Source: Ancylobacter sonchi (GTDB lineage Bacteria > Pseudomonadota > Alphaproteobacteria > Rhizobiales > Xanthobacteraceae). Taken from it: DNA of 64,000 nucleotides. Numbering within the stretch: the stretch's first letter is position 1; every line of letters starts with the position of its first letter. The stretch lies in the NCBI RefSeq assembly GCF_018390695.1, contig NZ_JAHBGF010000003.1, forward strand, positions 1-64,000. Reading direction: 5' to 3'. Below are positions 30,906-39,414 of this stretch, piece after piece. The notes beneath the pieces are model-generated. The model ran no database searches and had not been told where the DNA came from. It saw nothing but the letters and a program-made list of their open reading frames with translations. Made by a program: the position numbers and the translations under genes.

Positions 30906-31247
30906 ATGCCAACCTGTTGGCGTTGCAGCAACACGTTCCCGCGCTCCGATAAGCGCGGCTTCGTCTCGAAGACGAGGCCCGACCTGGCGACCTGTCCCCT
31001 TTGCAACGCAGCTGGTAACGGCGGTGAGGCATGGGCCATCGCCAACGATTGCAACGGCATCTTCACGACCTAGGTCTATGCGACCAAGGCCGCAGCCGAA
31101 GCGGAGTGCGCCAAGCCGGAATGGGATGGCTCGGAGGTCGTGCCGGTGCGGGTCATTCGGGAGCCTGACCCCGACCCGTGGATGCGGGACTATCACGAGC
31201 AGCAGATGGCGCCGAGCCCGGATACCGATCGGCAGAGGGGCGCTTAA
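30906..31247 (+). pseudogene. Small zinc-finger-like gene interrupted by an in-frame TAG
   Basis: From the ATG at 30906 (GGGG eight bases upstream) the frame codes for MPTCWRCSNTFPRSDKRGF..., with two Cys pairs (CWRC, CPLC), up to a TAG at 31071-31073. The same frame continues without stop for a further 57 codons of good codon use (VYATKAAAEAECAKPEWDG ... DRQRGA) to a TAA at 31245-31247. This looks like one ~113-residue protein with an amber codon. It may be a point mutation (pseudogene) or natural readthrough. Confidence 0.6.
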
Positions 31248-31618
31248 TCATCGGTCACCAGGTCATCCAGCCGCACGCCGAGCGCAGTCGCGATCTTGCG
31301 GAGGATTGTCACGTCGCCCGTCTTCTTGCCGCTCTCGATTTCCGACAGGAAGCTCTGCGCCACGCCGGTGGCCTTCGCCAGCGCCGCCTGGGTCAGGCCG
31401 CGCTTCTTGCGCCAGAACGCCATGGGAGTGGCGGCGGCGAGATAGTCGTCCATGTCTTCGTCGGCGATCAGCGTCTCGGCGTTGAGGCTGGCGATAGCCT
31501 CGCGAGCGGTGCGGGCGTCGGCGGCATCCTCGCTGGCGGCGACGAGGGCGTCATATTCGGCACGGCTGAGGATCACGATGTCCTCGCCGGCCGGGCTCTT
31601 GGTCATGATGGCGGTCAT
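31244..31618 (-). CDS. XRE-type antitoxin
   Basis: A 124-residue protein. The C-terminal half is an XRE helix-turn-helix (FWRKKRGLTQAALAKATGVAQSFLSEIESGKKTGDV); the N-terminal part (GEDIVILSRAEYDALV) resembles antitoxin tails that bind toxin. It follows the toxin gene with a short gap and should repress the operator as a complex. AGGA precedes the ATG. The 3' end overlaps the convergent gene at 30906 by four bases. Confidence 0.8.
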   Translation of the reverse strand: MTAIMTKSPAGEDIVILSRAEYDALVAASEDAADARTAREAIASLNAETLIADEDMDDYLAAATPMAFWRKKRGLTQAALAKATGVAQSFLSEIESGKKTGDVTILRKIATALGVRLDDLVTDD

Positions 31619-31632
31619 AGGTTCCTGTCCTC

Positions 31633-31881
31633 TCAGTCGTAGATGCCGCCGCGCGGGCCGATCTCGAGCACCGTAACGGTGGTGGCAGTTTCGGTGAAGA
31701 TCACCCGGAAGTCGCCAACCCGGAGCCGCTTGGCCTCGACGCCCTGCAGCGTCTTGACGTTGGCGGCGAGCGAGGCTGGGTCCGCAGCGTACTGCTTGAC
31801 CTTGGCGCGGATCGCCTCGGCCCGGTTGGCGTGACGCTTCAGAGCCTTCGCTGCGGTGGGGGTGTAAGCGACCTGTTTCAT
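31633..31881 (-). CDS. RelE/ParE-family toxin
   Basis: An 82-residue protein with the RelE/ParE fold: YTPTAAKALKRHANRAEAIRAKVKQYAADP, then VKTLQGVEAKRLRVGDFRVIFTETATTVTVLEIGPRG. RLRVGDFRVIF is the usual strand. Members of this fold cut mRNA on ribosomes or poison gyrase; HigB-like order (toxin first, XRE antitoxin second). It lies in front of the late operon. There is no ribosome site before the ATG. Confidence 0.85.
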   Translation of the reverse strand: MKQVAYTPTAAKALKRHANRAEAIRAKVKQYAADPASLAANVKTLQGVEAKRLRVGDFRVIFTETATTVTVLEIGPRGGIYD

Positions 31882-31890
31882 GAGGCGAAT

Positions 31891-31930
31891 ATCGCATAAT
31901 GCGATAACTAAGTCAATCGCATTATGCGAT
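31891..31930. promoter_or_regulatory. Toxin-antitoxin operator: two perfect palindromes
   Basis: ATCGCAT-A-ATGCGAT at 31891-31905 and ATCGCAT-T-ATGCGAT at 31916-31930, 25 bp apart (about 2.5 helical turns), directly upstream of the toxin. Together they also form a larger inverted repeat. They suggest cooperative binding by the antitoxin. The right copy lies 24 bp before the HNH gene start, so it could act on late transcription too. Confidence 0.8.
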
Positions 31931-31953
31931 ATTTTGGTGTGTCTTTAAGGACG

Positions 31954-32283
31954 ATGGCGCGCAACTCCTATTACCAGAGCGCGCATTGGCGGGCGCTGAA
32001 GCGGGCGACGCATGAGCGTGACGGCTGGCGGTGTGTCGTGCCGGGCTGCGGGTCGTCGAAGGGCATCGTCTGCGACCACATCAGGACGCGGCCGAACGTC
32101 GACCACCCGACACCGTTCGACGTGCTGACGAACACGCGAACCCTGTGCGGCACCCATGACCGGAAGGTGAAGGAGACGGCCAGCGGCCAGCGGCGCGGCG
32201 GCGGGGCGCTGTTCGTGCAGGGCACGGACGAGCACGGGCGGCCGCGCGACCCGGCGCACCCTTGGAACCGACCCCGGCCGTGA
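31954..32283 (+). CDS. HNH endonuclease, packaging-associated
   Basis: A 109-residue protein with the HNH pattern: YYQSAHWRALKRATHERDGWRCVVPGCGSSKGIVCDHIRTRP, then LTNTRTLCGTHDRKVKE. Cys pairs form the zinc knuckle; DHI gives the catalytic His. HNH genes just before terminase are typical of cos-type HK97-like phages, where the protein helps cut cos DNA. AAGGA lies six bases before the ATG. The first gene of the late operon. Confidence 0.85.
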   Translation: MARNSYYQSAHWRALKRATHERDGWRCVVPGCGSSKGIVCDHIRTRPNVDHPTPFDVLTNTRTLCGTHDRKVKETASGQRRGGGALFVQGTDEHGRPRDPAHPWNRPRP

Positions 32284-32426
32284 CCAGCGGCCACCCGAGT
32301 GTCCCCCGAAGGGGGGGGAGGGTCGGATCTCTAGGCGGGTTGGGGGGGCTAACCGTCCAGGGCCTGCATTCGCACTGCGAACGATTTTCCGAAGGGGGGT
32401 ATCGGCCACCCCCATAGGGGGTGAGG
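32284..32426 (+). other. Noncoding gap with G/C-run repeats, possible cos region
   Basis: A 143-bp stretch between HNH and terminase genes. It contains CCCCCgaaGGGGGGG (32302-32316), a long G run near 32340-32350, GAAGGGGGG near 32391-32398 and CCCCCatagGGGG just before the terminase start. In cos phages with an HNH-terminase pair, cos lies here. No cut site can be read from sequence alone. Confidence 0.4.
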
Positions 32427-32846
32427 ATGACGTTTACCTCCATCGACGGAGCGCCGCCGGAACCGGACTGGGCATCGCTCTTCACCGACGAGCTCGACAT
32501 CGCGATCGCTCGCGATCGTTGGGCGATCGTTGTTCGTGAGATGCAGGAAGCGGGGACGCTGGTCCTGGCGAACGATCACGCGATCCGCCGCCTGGTCGAT
32601 TTCAGCGTGCAATATGAACGCGCGGCGCGCCAGGTCTGCGAGATGGGCACCATCCTGAAGGCGCGCCGTTCGCGCGTTCCGCAGGCAAGCCCTTATTGGA
32701 CCGTGATGCGGCAGGCGGGCGAGGAGATCCGCGTGCTCGAAGTCGAGCTCGGCATTTCGCCCGTCCGGCGCGGCAAAGCCCAGAAGGTGCAGCGTGCCAA
32801 AAAAGCCCCGCGGGCGGCGGACAGCTACCTCCGCCAGGTCAAGTGA
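32427..32846 (+). CDS. terS: Terminase small subunit (P27-like)
   Basis: A 139-residue helical protein with the P27-like small terminase layout: a first helix with ELDIAIARDRWAIVVREMQEAGTLVLANDHAIRRLVDF and a later CEMGTILKARRSRVPQASPYWTVMRQAGEEIRVLEVELGISPV. The C-terminus is basic. It should recognise phage DNA for packaging. The ATG at 32427 follows GGGGGTGAGG. Confidence 0.85.
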   Translation: MTFTSIDGAPPEPDWASLFTDELDIAIARDRWAIVVREMQEAGTLVLANDHAIRRLVDFSVQYERAARQVCEMGTILKARRSRVPQASPYWTVMRQAGEEIRVLEVELGISPVRRGKAQKVQRAKKAPRAADSYLRQVK

Positions 32847-34656
32847 TCCGACGACGGATTGGGCCCGCGATGTACTCGCCGGCCGCATCGTTGCCGGCGA
32901 GCTAGTCGGCGGCGCAGCGGAGCGGCACCTTCGGGATCTACGGGACGGCGAGAAGAGGGGGCTGATCTGGCGACCGGATTTGGCCGGCCACGCGCTGGGA
33001 TTCTTCCCGGCCATGCTGAGCGTGACGGCCGGATCCGCGGCGGGAAAGCCGTTCAACCCGCTGCCATGGCATGTGTTCTGCGGTGGCAGCATCTTCGGCT
33101 GGCGCAAAGCCAGCGGCCGCATGCGGTTCCGCTCGGCTTGGCTGGAGACAGGGAAAGGGCAGGCGAAATCGCCGTTCATGGCAGCGATCGGCCTCTATCT
33201 GATGGGCTGGTATGGCGTTCCGCGTGCCGAGGTCTTTGCCATCGGACAGGACAAGAACACCGCCAACGTGCTGTTCAAGGACGCCGTTGCCATGTGCCGG
33301 GCGCCGATTCCGCCCGGCGATGATGAGGACGATACCCTCGAAAATCAGGACGAAGGGGGCGTCGTCATCCGCGGCGAGGGGGACAACGCATGGAAGATCG
33401 AGCATCCGTCGACCGGCTCGAAGTTCCTGTCGCTAGCGAACGGAGAGGCCATCTCCGGCCCGCGCCCGATCGCGGTGCTGGCTGACGAGATCCACGAGTT
33501 CAAGCGCAACACGTCGATCGAGATCTGGAAGAACGCCATCGGCAAGATGCCGGGCGACGCGATCATGATCCTCGGCACCAACACGCCGAGCACAAACCAG
33601 ATCGTCGGGACGGAATATAGCGGGTTCTATCAGAAGGTCGCACGCGGCGAGATCCGCGATGACGAGGCGTTTGCCTTCATTGCCCGCGTGGACAAGGCGG
33701 ACCGGGAAACAGTCTTCGACAATCCCGACTGCTGGCCGAAATCGTTGCCGGCGCTGGGGGTGACGTTCCCTCGCGAGAACATCGAGGGAATGGTCGCGAC
33801 GGCAAAGCAACTGCTGTCGACGGCGATGTCCGTCAAGCGCCTGTACTTTGGCATCCCGATCGGCGCGACCGATTTCTGGATTGCCGAGGAGGCCTGGCAG
33901 GAGGTGCAGGGCGTCGTCGATGTTCCCGCATTGCGTCGTTACCGGTGCTGGCTCGCGCTCGATCTGTCGGACAAGAACGACTTCACCGCCCTGACGGCGG
34001 TATGGATCGATGATGATGGCCTGCTGTTCGCCAAGACCTGGTACTGGACGCGCAAGCGGGGCCTCGCCGACCGCGCCCGCGAGGATCAGGCGCCGTATGA
34101 GGAGTGGGTCGAGGCCGAATTCCTGACGGCCGTGGATGCGCCGATCATCGACAAGACGTTCGTCGCTGCCGAAGTCCGGCGCATCTGCGCCGAGCACGAT
34201 GTGCAGTTCCTCGTCTTCGACGCGGCGAAGATGGAGGACTTCGAACAGGCCTGCCTCGATATCGGCTTTCCGGTCTGGCGCTGGAAAGGGCCGGACAAGC
34301 CACGGGGCCGCGGATTGATGCTCGTCCAGCATGCGCAGGGCAAGCGCGTCATGTTCGAAGACAAGCAGCTCTGCATGCCGCGCTCGGTCGAACGCCTTGA
34401 GGACCGGATCTTGTCCGGCACCATCGTCATAGAGCAGTCGCCGGTGACGACGTCGTGCGCCGCGAACGCGCAGCTCGACATCGACGGCCAGAACAATCGG
34501 GCCTTCGACAAGGCCCGGTCGCGCGGTCGCATCGACGGTCTTGTCACCATCGCCATGGCCGTCGGCGCCGCGGATACCGAGCTGAAGCTGCCGGGCAAAT
34601 CGTTCGCGGATTCGGAAGATGCCGTCGATCGCCTGCTTGCCGACGATGCGGAGTGA
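32794..34656 (+). CDS. terL: Terminase large subunit
   Basis: A 620-residue terminase. Walker A-like TGKGQAKS at 119-126, Walker B IAVLADEIHEF at 225-235 and a nuclease acid cluster starting with LALDLSDKNDFTAL near residue 389. It would power DNA entry into the head and cut ends. Starts with GTG at 32794 (AAGG upstream), overlapping terS by 53 bp in another frame. Confidence 0.92.
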   Translation: MPKKPRGRRTATSARSSDPTTDWARDVLAGRIVAGELVGGAAERHLRDLRDGEKRGLIWRPDLAGHALGFFPAMLSVTAGSAAGKPFNPLPWHVFCGGSIFGWRKASGRMRFRSAWLETGKGQAKSPFMAAIGLYLMGWYGVPRAEVFAIGQDKNTANVLFKDAVAMCRAPIPPGDDEDDTLENQDEGGVVIRGEGDNAWKIEHPSTGSKFLSLANGEAISGPRPIAVLADEIHEFKRNTSIEIWKNAIGKMPGDAIMILGTNTPSTNQIVGTEYSGFYQKVARGEIRDDEAFAFIARVDKADRETVFDNPDCWPKSLPALGVTFPRENIEGMVATAKQLLSTAMSVKRLYFGIPIGATDFWIAEEAWQEVQGVVDVPALRRYRCWLALDLSDKNDFTALTAVWIDDDGLLFAKTWYWTRKRGLADRAREDQAPYEEWVEAEFLTAVDAPIIDKTFVAAEVRRICAEHDVQFLVFDAAKMEDFEQACLDIGFPVWRWKGPDKPRGRGLMLVQHAQGKRVMFEDKQLCMPRSVERLEDRILSGTIVIEQSPVTTSCAANAQLDIDGQNNRAFDKARSRGRIDGLVTIAMAVGAADTELKLPGKSFADSEDAVDRLLADDAE

Positions 34657-34658
34657 CT

Positions 34659-34835
34659 ATGGCTGAACCCTCTCCGCGCCGCCTCGCAGCCCTGTCGTTC
34701 CTGTGGGACGTCGTCGGCATATCGGGCGCCGGTCTTGTTGTCGGTGGGATCGCCATGATGCACGTGCCATCCGCCTGCATCGCCGGCGGCCTCGCACTGA
34801 TCGGCCTGGCGATCCGCGGCGCGAGGCGGTTCTGA
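34659..34835 (+). CDS. Small membrane protein between terminase and portal
   Basis: A 58-residue protein with two hydrophobic segments (FLWDVVGISGAGLVVGGIAMM and ACIAGGLALIGLAIRG). Small membrane genes at this place are frequent in HK97-like phages; roles are unknown. TGATG coupling with the portal gene. Confidence 0.65.
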   Translation: MAEPSPRRLAALSFLWDVVGISGAGLVVGGIAMMHVPSACIAGGLALIGLAIRGARRF

Positions 34836-36109
34836 TGCGCGGGATCCTGTCGACGCTCTTCGGAGCCGAGCAGAAGGACAACAGCTCCTACGGCTCGGCG
34901 GAGGATGTGTGGCGCGACCTGTTCGGCGGCCATCAGTCGCAATCCGGGGTGTCGGTGACCTGGAAGCGCGCCCTGGAAGTCACGACCGCTCTGCGCTGCG
35001 CGACCATCATCGCCGAGGGCATCTGCTCGGTCCCGTTCAAGGTCTATCGGAAGGTCTCCGTCGACAACCGGGTGGAGCGGCAGGAGGACCAGGCGCACGC
35101 TCTCACCGACATCATGTCGACCGAGCCGAACGAGTGGCAGTCCGGCTTCGAGTTCCGTGAAACCATAGGCCTGCACCTGGCCCTTTGTCAGAACGCCTAT
35201 GTGTTCGTGAACCGCGTTCGCGGCGACGTTGCCGAGTTGATCCCCTTCGAGCCCGGCCGGGTGGAGGTGACACAGAACAGCGACTGGACGTTGAGCTACG
35301 CCGTGACGGCGCCGGACGGTGCGCGGCAGGTGTTCCCGGCCGGCGCCATCTGGCACATCAAGGCGCGCGCCTGGAACGGTTATATGGGGCTGGAAACCCT
35401 GCGTCTGGCCCGTGAGGCGTTGGGGCTCGCCATCTCGACCGAGGCGAGCCACGCCCGGATGCACGTCAACGGTGCCCGGCCGAGCGGTGTCTTGTCAGTC
35501 GAAGGGCCGCTCGAGGAAGCGCAGCTCAAGGTGTATCGCAAATGGATCGAGGCCCACTATAGCGGGGTCCGAAACACCGGCCGCACCCTCATCCTCGATC
35601 GCGCCGCGAAGTGGCAGACGCAGCAAATGAGCGGCGTCGATGCCCAGCACCTTCAGACACGAGGCTTCCAGATTGAGGAGGTGTGCCGCGCAATGGGCGT
35701 GCTGCCCATCATGGTCGGCTACACCGGCGACAAGAACGCCACCTTCGCCTCGTCCGAGCAGCTGTTCCTCGCCCATGTGACCTATACGGTCCGGCCGTGG
35801 CATCGCCGGCTGGAATCGAGCGCGGATCGTTGGCTCCTGACGAAGAAGGAGCGCCAAGCCGGGCGCTACATGGGCTTCGTCGACACGGAGCTCCTGCGCG
35901 GCGACCACAAGGCGCGGTCGGAATTCTACAAGTCCGGCATTGAAGGCGGTTGGCTGCTGCGCTCCGACGCCCGGCGCTTCGAGGATCTGCCGTATGTCGC
36001 CGGCATCGACCGCCCGATCATGCCGGCCAACTTCGCCGTGGTCCGAGAAGATGGCGTGCCGATCATGCCGGCGAAAGTCCAAACAGGGGGCCCGACCAAT
36101 GAACGTTGA
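34835..36109 (+). CDS. Portal protein (HK97 type)
   Basis: A 424-residue portal: KRALEVTTALRCATIIAEGICSVPFKVYRK near the start, the central LIPFEPGRVEV and WHIKARAWNGYMGLETLRLAREALGLA, and YTGDKNATFASSEQLFLAHVTYTVRPWHRRLE. It forms the dodecameric ring for DNA passage. The start overlaps the preceding stop. Confidence 0.92.
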   Translation: MRGILSTLFGAEQKDNSSYGSAEDVWRDLFGGHQSQSGVSVTWKRALEVTTALRCATIIAEGICSVPFKVYRKVSVDNRVERQEDQAHALTDIMSTEPNEWQSGFEFRETIGLHLALCQNAYVFVNRVRGDVAELIPFEPGRVEVTQNSDWTLSYAVTAPDGARQVFPAGAIWHIKARAWNGYMGLETLRLAREALGLAISTEASHARMHVNGARPSGVLSVEGPLEEAQLKVYRKWIEAHYSGVRNTGRTLILDRAAKWQTQQMSGVDAQHLQTRGFQIEEVCRAMGVLPIMVGYTGDKNATFASSEQLFLAHVTYTVRPWHRRLESSADRWLLTKKERQAGRYMGFVDTELLRGDHKARSEFYKSGIEGGWLLRSDARRFEDLPYVAGIDRPIMPANFAVVREDGVPIMPAKVQTGGPTNER

Positions 36110-36827
36110 TCGGCTGGAGCGGAAGGCTGCCGGCGGCGCGCCGGACCGCCTCGGCGTCAAATTCGAGCTGAAGTTCGCGGAGGGCGCCCAAGATGGGACG
36201 TTCTCCGGCTATGGCTCTGTCTTCGACGTCGAGGACTATGGTGGCGATGTTATCAAGCGCGGCGCCTTCCGCGGGACGCTGAAGGAATGGTCCGGCAAGA
36301 GCAAGCTGCCGAAGATGCTGCTGCAGCACGGCGGCGGCTGGGCGGGCTCCGCCAACGACATGGTGCCGATCGGCAAGTGGACCAAGATGTCGGAAGACGA
36401 CACCGGTCTGCGCGTCGAAGGGCGGCTCTTCACCGAGAGCGAACGCGGCAAGATGATCTACGCCGCCATGCGCGAGGGCGAGCTCGACGGACTGTCGATC
36501 GGCTACCGTGCCAAGGATTTCACCCTCGGCACCAAGCCGGACGAGCCTTACCGCACGATCAAACAGCTCGACCTCATGGAGGTGAGCGTTGTGCTGTTCG
36601 GCATGAACCCCGATGCCCTCGTCGACGCGGTCAAATCCGATGTCGATGATCTCGACACCCTTTCCGACGTCGAGAAGTTCCTGCGCGAGGCAGGTGGCTT
36701 CTCCCGGAAGACCGCCACCGCGCTCGTCTCGCGGGTGGCGCGCATCGCACAGCGTGAGGCTGGGGCGAGCAAGAGCCTGGATGCGCTGCTCGAGCAGATC
36801 CGCTCGACCGGCTCCCAGATCCGCTAA
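36099..36827 (+). CDS. Prohead serine protease (HK97 type)
   Basis: A 242-residue protease. GYGSVFDVEDYGGDVIKRGAF is the HK97 protease start; the likely catalytic His is H77 in LLQHG and Ser S133 in GLSIGY. It would cut the capsid delta domain and itself during head maturation. ATG at 36099 overlaps the end of the portal; GGGGG precedes it. The C-terminal ~60 residues are a scaffold-like extension. Confidence 0.9.
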   Translation: MNVDRLERKAAGGAPDRLGVKFELKFAEGAQDGTFSGYGSVFDVEDYGGDVIKRGAFRGTLKEWSGKSKLPKMLLQHGGGWAGSANDMVPIGKWTKMSEDDTGLRVEGRLFTESERGKMIYAAMREGELDGLSIGYRAKDFTLGTKPDEPYRTIKQLDLMEVSVVLFGMNPDALVDAVKSDVDDLDTLSDVEKFLREAGGFSRKTATALVSRVARIAQREAGASKSLDALLEQIRSTGSQIR

Positions 36828-36851
36828 CCCAACCTTTCAAAGGAGGGCGTC

Positions 36852-38228
36852 ATGCCCGAGATGGATGACGTGCTGAAGGATGTTCAGCGCGAAGTGAAGA
36901 AGTTTGGCGACGACGTCGCCGGCCTGAAGTCGACGATGGAGAAGGACCTGAAGGAGGCCCGCGACCTCGCCGAGAAGGCCGGTGCCAAGCTGCTGGAGAG
37001 CCCGCAGTTCAAGAAGGACCTAGAGGCGCTCACCAGCGGTATCGCCGCCAAGCACGACGCCATCGAAGAGCGCGTCAAGAAGATCATCGACGAGGCGAAG
37101 GCTGGCGCCGAGCGCATCGATGGCATCGAGAAGAAGCTGAACCGTCCGGGTGCCGGCGGCGATATCGGCCAGAAGCTGCTGGACGATGCCATCGCCTTCA
37201 AGCGGGTGGCGCTGTCGCGCCGCGGCGAGCTCAAGTCGACCACGGTCCTGACGCCCGAGACCGTCAATCGCGACGAGTACAAGGCCTATTCCGAGATGTG
37301 GCCGACTTTCCTGCGCCGTGACGAGAAGGGTCTGTCGCCCGACGAGTACAAGGCCCTGATGGTCGGCTCGGATCCGGACGGCGGCTTTCTCGTCCCGACT
37401 TCGACGTCCTCGCGCATCATCACCAAGGTCTACGAGACCTCGCCGATCGACGAGCTCGCCACCCACGAGACGGTGTCGACGGACGCGCTCGAGATCCCGA
37501 TCGACACCGACGAAGCCGGCGCCGGTTGGGTCGGCGAGACGGAAGCGCGTCCGGAAACCAGCACCCCGCAGGTCGGTGTGCAGCGTATCCCCGTACACGA
37601 GCTCTATGCCAAGCCGAAGGCGACGCAGCAACTGCTCGAAGATGCCGGCATCGACATTGAGGCGTGGCTCGGCCGTAAGGTGGCGGAGAAGTTCGCCCGT
37701 ATGCGCGCGACCGCGTTCATCCTCGGCAATGGCATCAAGAAGCCGCGCGGCATCCTGACCTATCCGGCCGGCAGCGCCGGTGCCCGCGGCACCATCATGC
37801 AGGTGGCGTCGGGCCATGCGACGGCGCTGACGCCGGATGGCCTGGTCAACCTGATGTTCAGCCTGAAGGACCGCTATCTCGCGCGGGCCAACTGGCTGAT
37901 GAAGCGCGGCACCGTCGCCTCGGTGATGCTCTTCAAGGACAGCCAGGGGCAGTACATCTGGCGGCCCGGCCTGCAGGAGGGGCAGCCGTCCATGCTGCTC
38001 GGCCACTCGATCCGCCGTGCGGACGATATGCCGGGCATTGCCGCCGGCGCGCTCCCGGTGGCTTTCGGCGATTTCGGCGCCGGCTACACCGTCGTTGATC
38101 GCCTCGGCATCCGCGTGCTGCGGGATCCCTATTCCGCGAAGCCGTTCGTGGAATTCTACACCCGCGCTCGCGTCGGCGGCGACGTCGTCGACTTCGAGGC
38201 CTTCTCCCTTCAGGTGATCGGCCTGTAG
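36852..38228 (+). CDS. Major capsid protein (HK97 fold)
   Basis: A 458-residue capsid protein. The first ~110 residues are a coiled-coil delta domain (scaffold removed by the protease). The rest has the HK97 pattern: GGFLVPTSTSSRIITKVYETSPIDELA, IPVHELYAKPKATQQLLEDAGIDIEAWL, and a C-terminal GYTVVDRLGIRVLRDPYS ... FYTRARVGGDVVDFEAF. Strong AGGAGGG before the ATG supports high expression. Confidence 0.93.
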   Translation: MPEMDDVLKDVQREVKKFGDDVAGLKSTMEKDLKEARDLAEKAGAKLLESPQFKKDLEALTSGIAAKHDAIEERVKKIIDEAKAGAERIDGIEKKLNRPGAGGDIGQKLLDDAIAFKRVALSRRGELKSTTVLTPETVNRDEYKAYSEMWPTFLRRDEKGLSPDEYKALMVGSDPDGGFLVPTSTSSRIITKVYETSPIDELATHETVSTDALEIPIDTDEAGAGWVGETEARPETSTPQVGVQRIPVHELYAKPKATQQLLEDAGIDIEAWLGRKVAEKFARMRATAFILGNGIKKPRGILTYPAGSAGARGTIMQVASGHATALTPDGLVNLMFSLKDRYLARANWLMKRGTVASVMLFKDSQGQYIWRPGLQEGQPSMLLGHSIRRADDMPGIAAGALPVAFGDFGAGYTVVDRLGIRVLRDPYSAKPFVEFYTRARVGGDVVDFEAFSLQVIGL

Positions 38229-38309
38229 CCACCGACACCCATCCGGCACTGGCGCGCCGGCAAGATCGGCGCGCCTTCACCCCGATCATCTCATTGGAGG
38301 ACCCTGATC

Positions 38310-38735
38310 ATGCGGGACCTGATCTCGAACATCGACGCGAAGCGCGCCATCTCGCCCGCTGCCGCCGTCGCCGACAACACCGCCGTCGTCACCCAGATCC
38401 TGAACCGACTGGGCGCGGAATCGGTGGCGCTGCTGATCATCACCGGTGCGCTGGCGGACGCCGACGCCACCTTCTCCGTCACCATCGAGCATGGCGACCA
38501 GGCCAATCTGTCCGATGCCGCTGCCGTGCCGGCCGACCAGCTGAACGGCACCCTTGCTGCGGCGAGCTTCACCTTCGCGGCGGACGATTCCGTGCGGAAG
38601 ATCGGCTATGTCGGCGGCAAGCAGTACATCCGCGCGACCATCACGCCCGCCAACAACGCCGGAAACGCGTTCATCGCGGCGGTCTGGCTGCTCGGCGCCG
38701 TCAACCTTCGTCCCACGTCCAACCCGCCCGTCTGA
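38310..38735 (+). CDS. Probable head decoration protein
   Basis: A 141-residue protein with alternating strand patterns (LLIITGALADADATFSVTIEHGDQ, then YVGGKQYIRATITPANN). Its place directly after the capsid gene, length and beta content fit a capsid decoration or fibre protein. GGAGG lies upstream of the ATG. The family itself is not recognised with certainty. Confidence 0.6.
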   Translation: MRDLISNIDAKRAISPAAAVADNTAVVTQILNRLGAESVALLIITGALADADATFSVTIEHGDQANLSDAAAVPADQLNGTLAAASFTFAADDSVRKIGYVGGKQYIRATITPANNAGNAFIAAVWLLGAVNLRPTSNPPV

Positions 38736-38793
38736 TCGCAGACGCGCTTCCGGAGCGCCGCCGTCGATCTTGTGGAAATAGGAGAGATCAGCC

Positions 38794-39408
38794 ATGCCGC
38801 GCATAGGTATTGTCCGCAGACCGTTCCCGTTCGCGGCCGATGGCGTGACCGTGGAACAGCTCACCGTCGACCAGGAGCTCAGCTTCCCCGACCTGTTGTT
38901 CAATGGCCTTAAGGATGCCGGCTACATCGAAGCCGCGTCCGATGATGACGGCGGCACCTCGGCCCTCAACGCCCGCATTGTCGCGGCGGTCGACGCGAAG
39001 CTCGCCTCCACCTCGGATGAGGAGCTCAAGGCCATCATCGCCCGATCCGGGGCCCCCTGGTCGGGCAACCTCGTCCATGCCTCCATGGTCGCGGCGGCGA
39101 AGGAACAGCTCGTACGGGAAATGGAAGGTGTCGCTCCCGTGTTTGGCGTCGATCCGAACGCGGGGGGCGCTGGTCTTCAGCTGTCCGCCACCGACGCCGG
39201 CGCGGGGGCTGCCGGCGCGCCGGGGGCGGACGGGGGAACGGCAGCCGGCGAGCTAAAAGCTGTGCACGCCGGTCGCGGTTCCTATGTGGTCATGCAGGGC
39301 GACAACGCGCTCGATCTTGGCGAGAAGCTGACCAAGGCGGAAGCCGACAGCTTCAATGCGATGGACGACGCCGGCAAGGCGGCGTTCGTCGCCGGTCGTA
39401 AGGGCTGA
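38794..39408 (+). CDS. Hypothetical head-region protein
   Basis: A 204-residue protein, MPRIGIVRRPFPFAADGVTVEQLTV..., with an N-terminal beta part, a helical centre and a Gly/Ala-rich flexible stretch at about 125-155, then a C-terminal domain GSYVVMQGDNALDLGEKLT. It lies between capsid and connector genes. GGAG precedes the ATG. Confidence 0.6.
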   Translation: MPRIGIVRRPFPFAADGVTVEQLTVDQELSFPDLLFNGLKDAGYIEAASDDDGGTSALNARIVAAVDAKLASTSDEELKAIIARSGAPWSGNLVHASMVAAAKEQLVREMEGVAPVFGVDPNAGGAGLQLSATDAGAGAAGAPGADGGTAAGELKAVHAGRGSYVVMQGDNALDLGEKLTKAEADSFNAMDDAGKAAFVAGRKG

Positions 39409-39414
39409 CGTATC

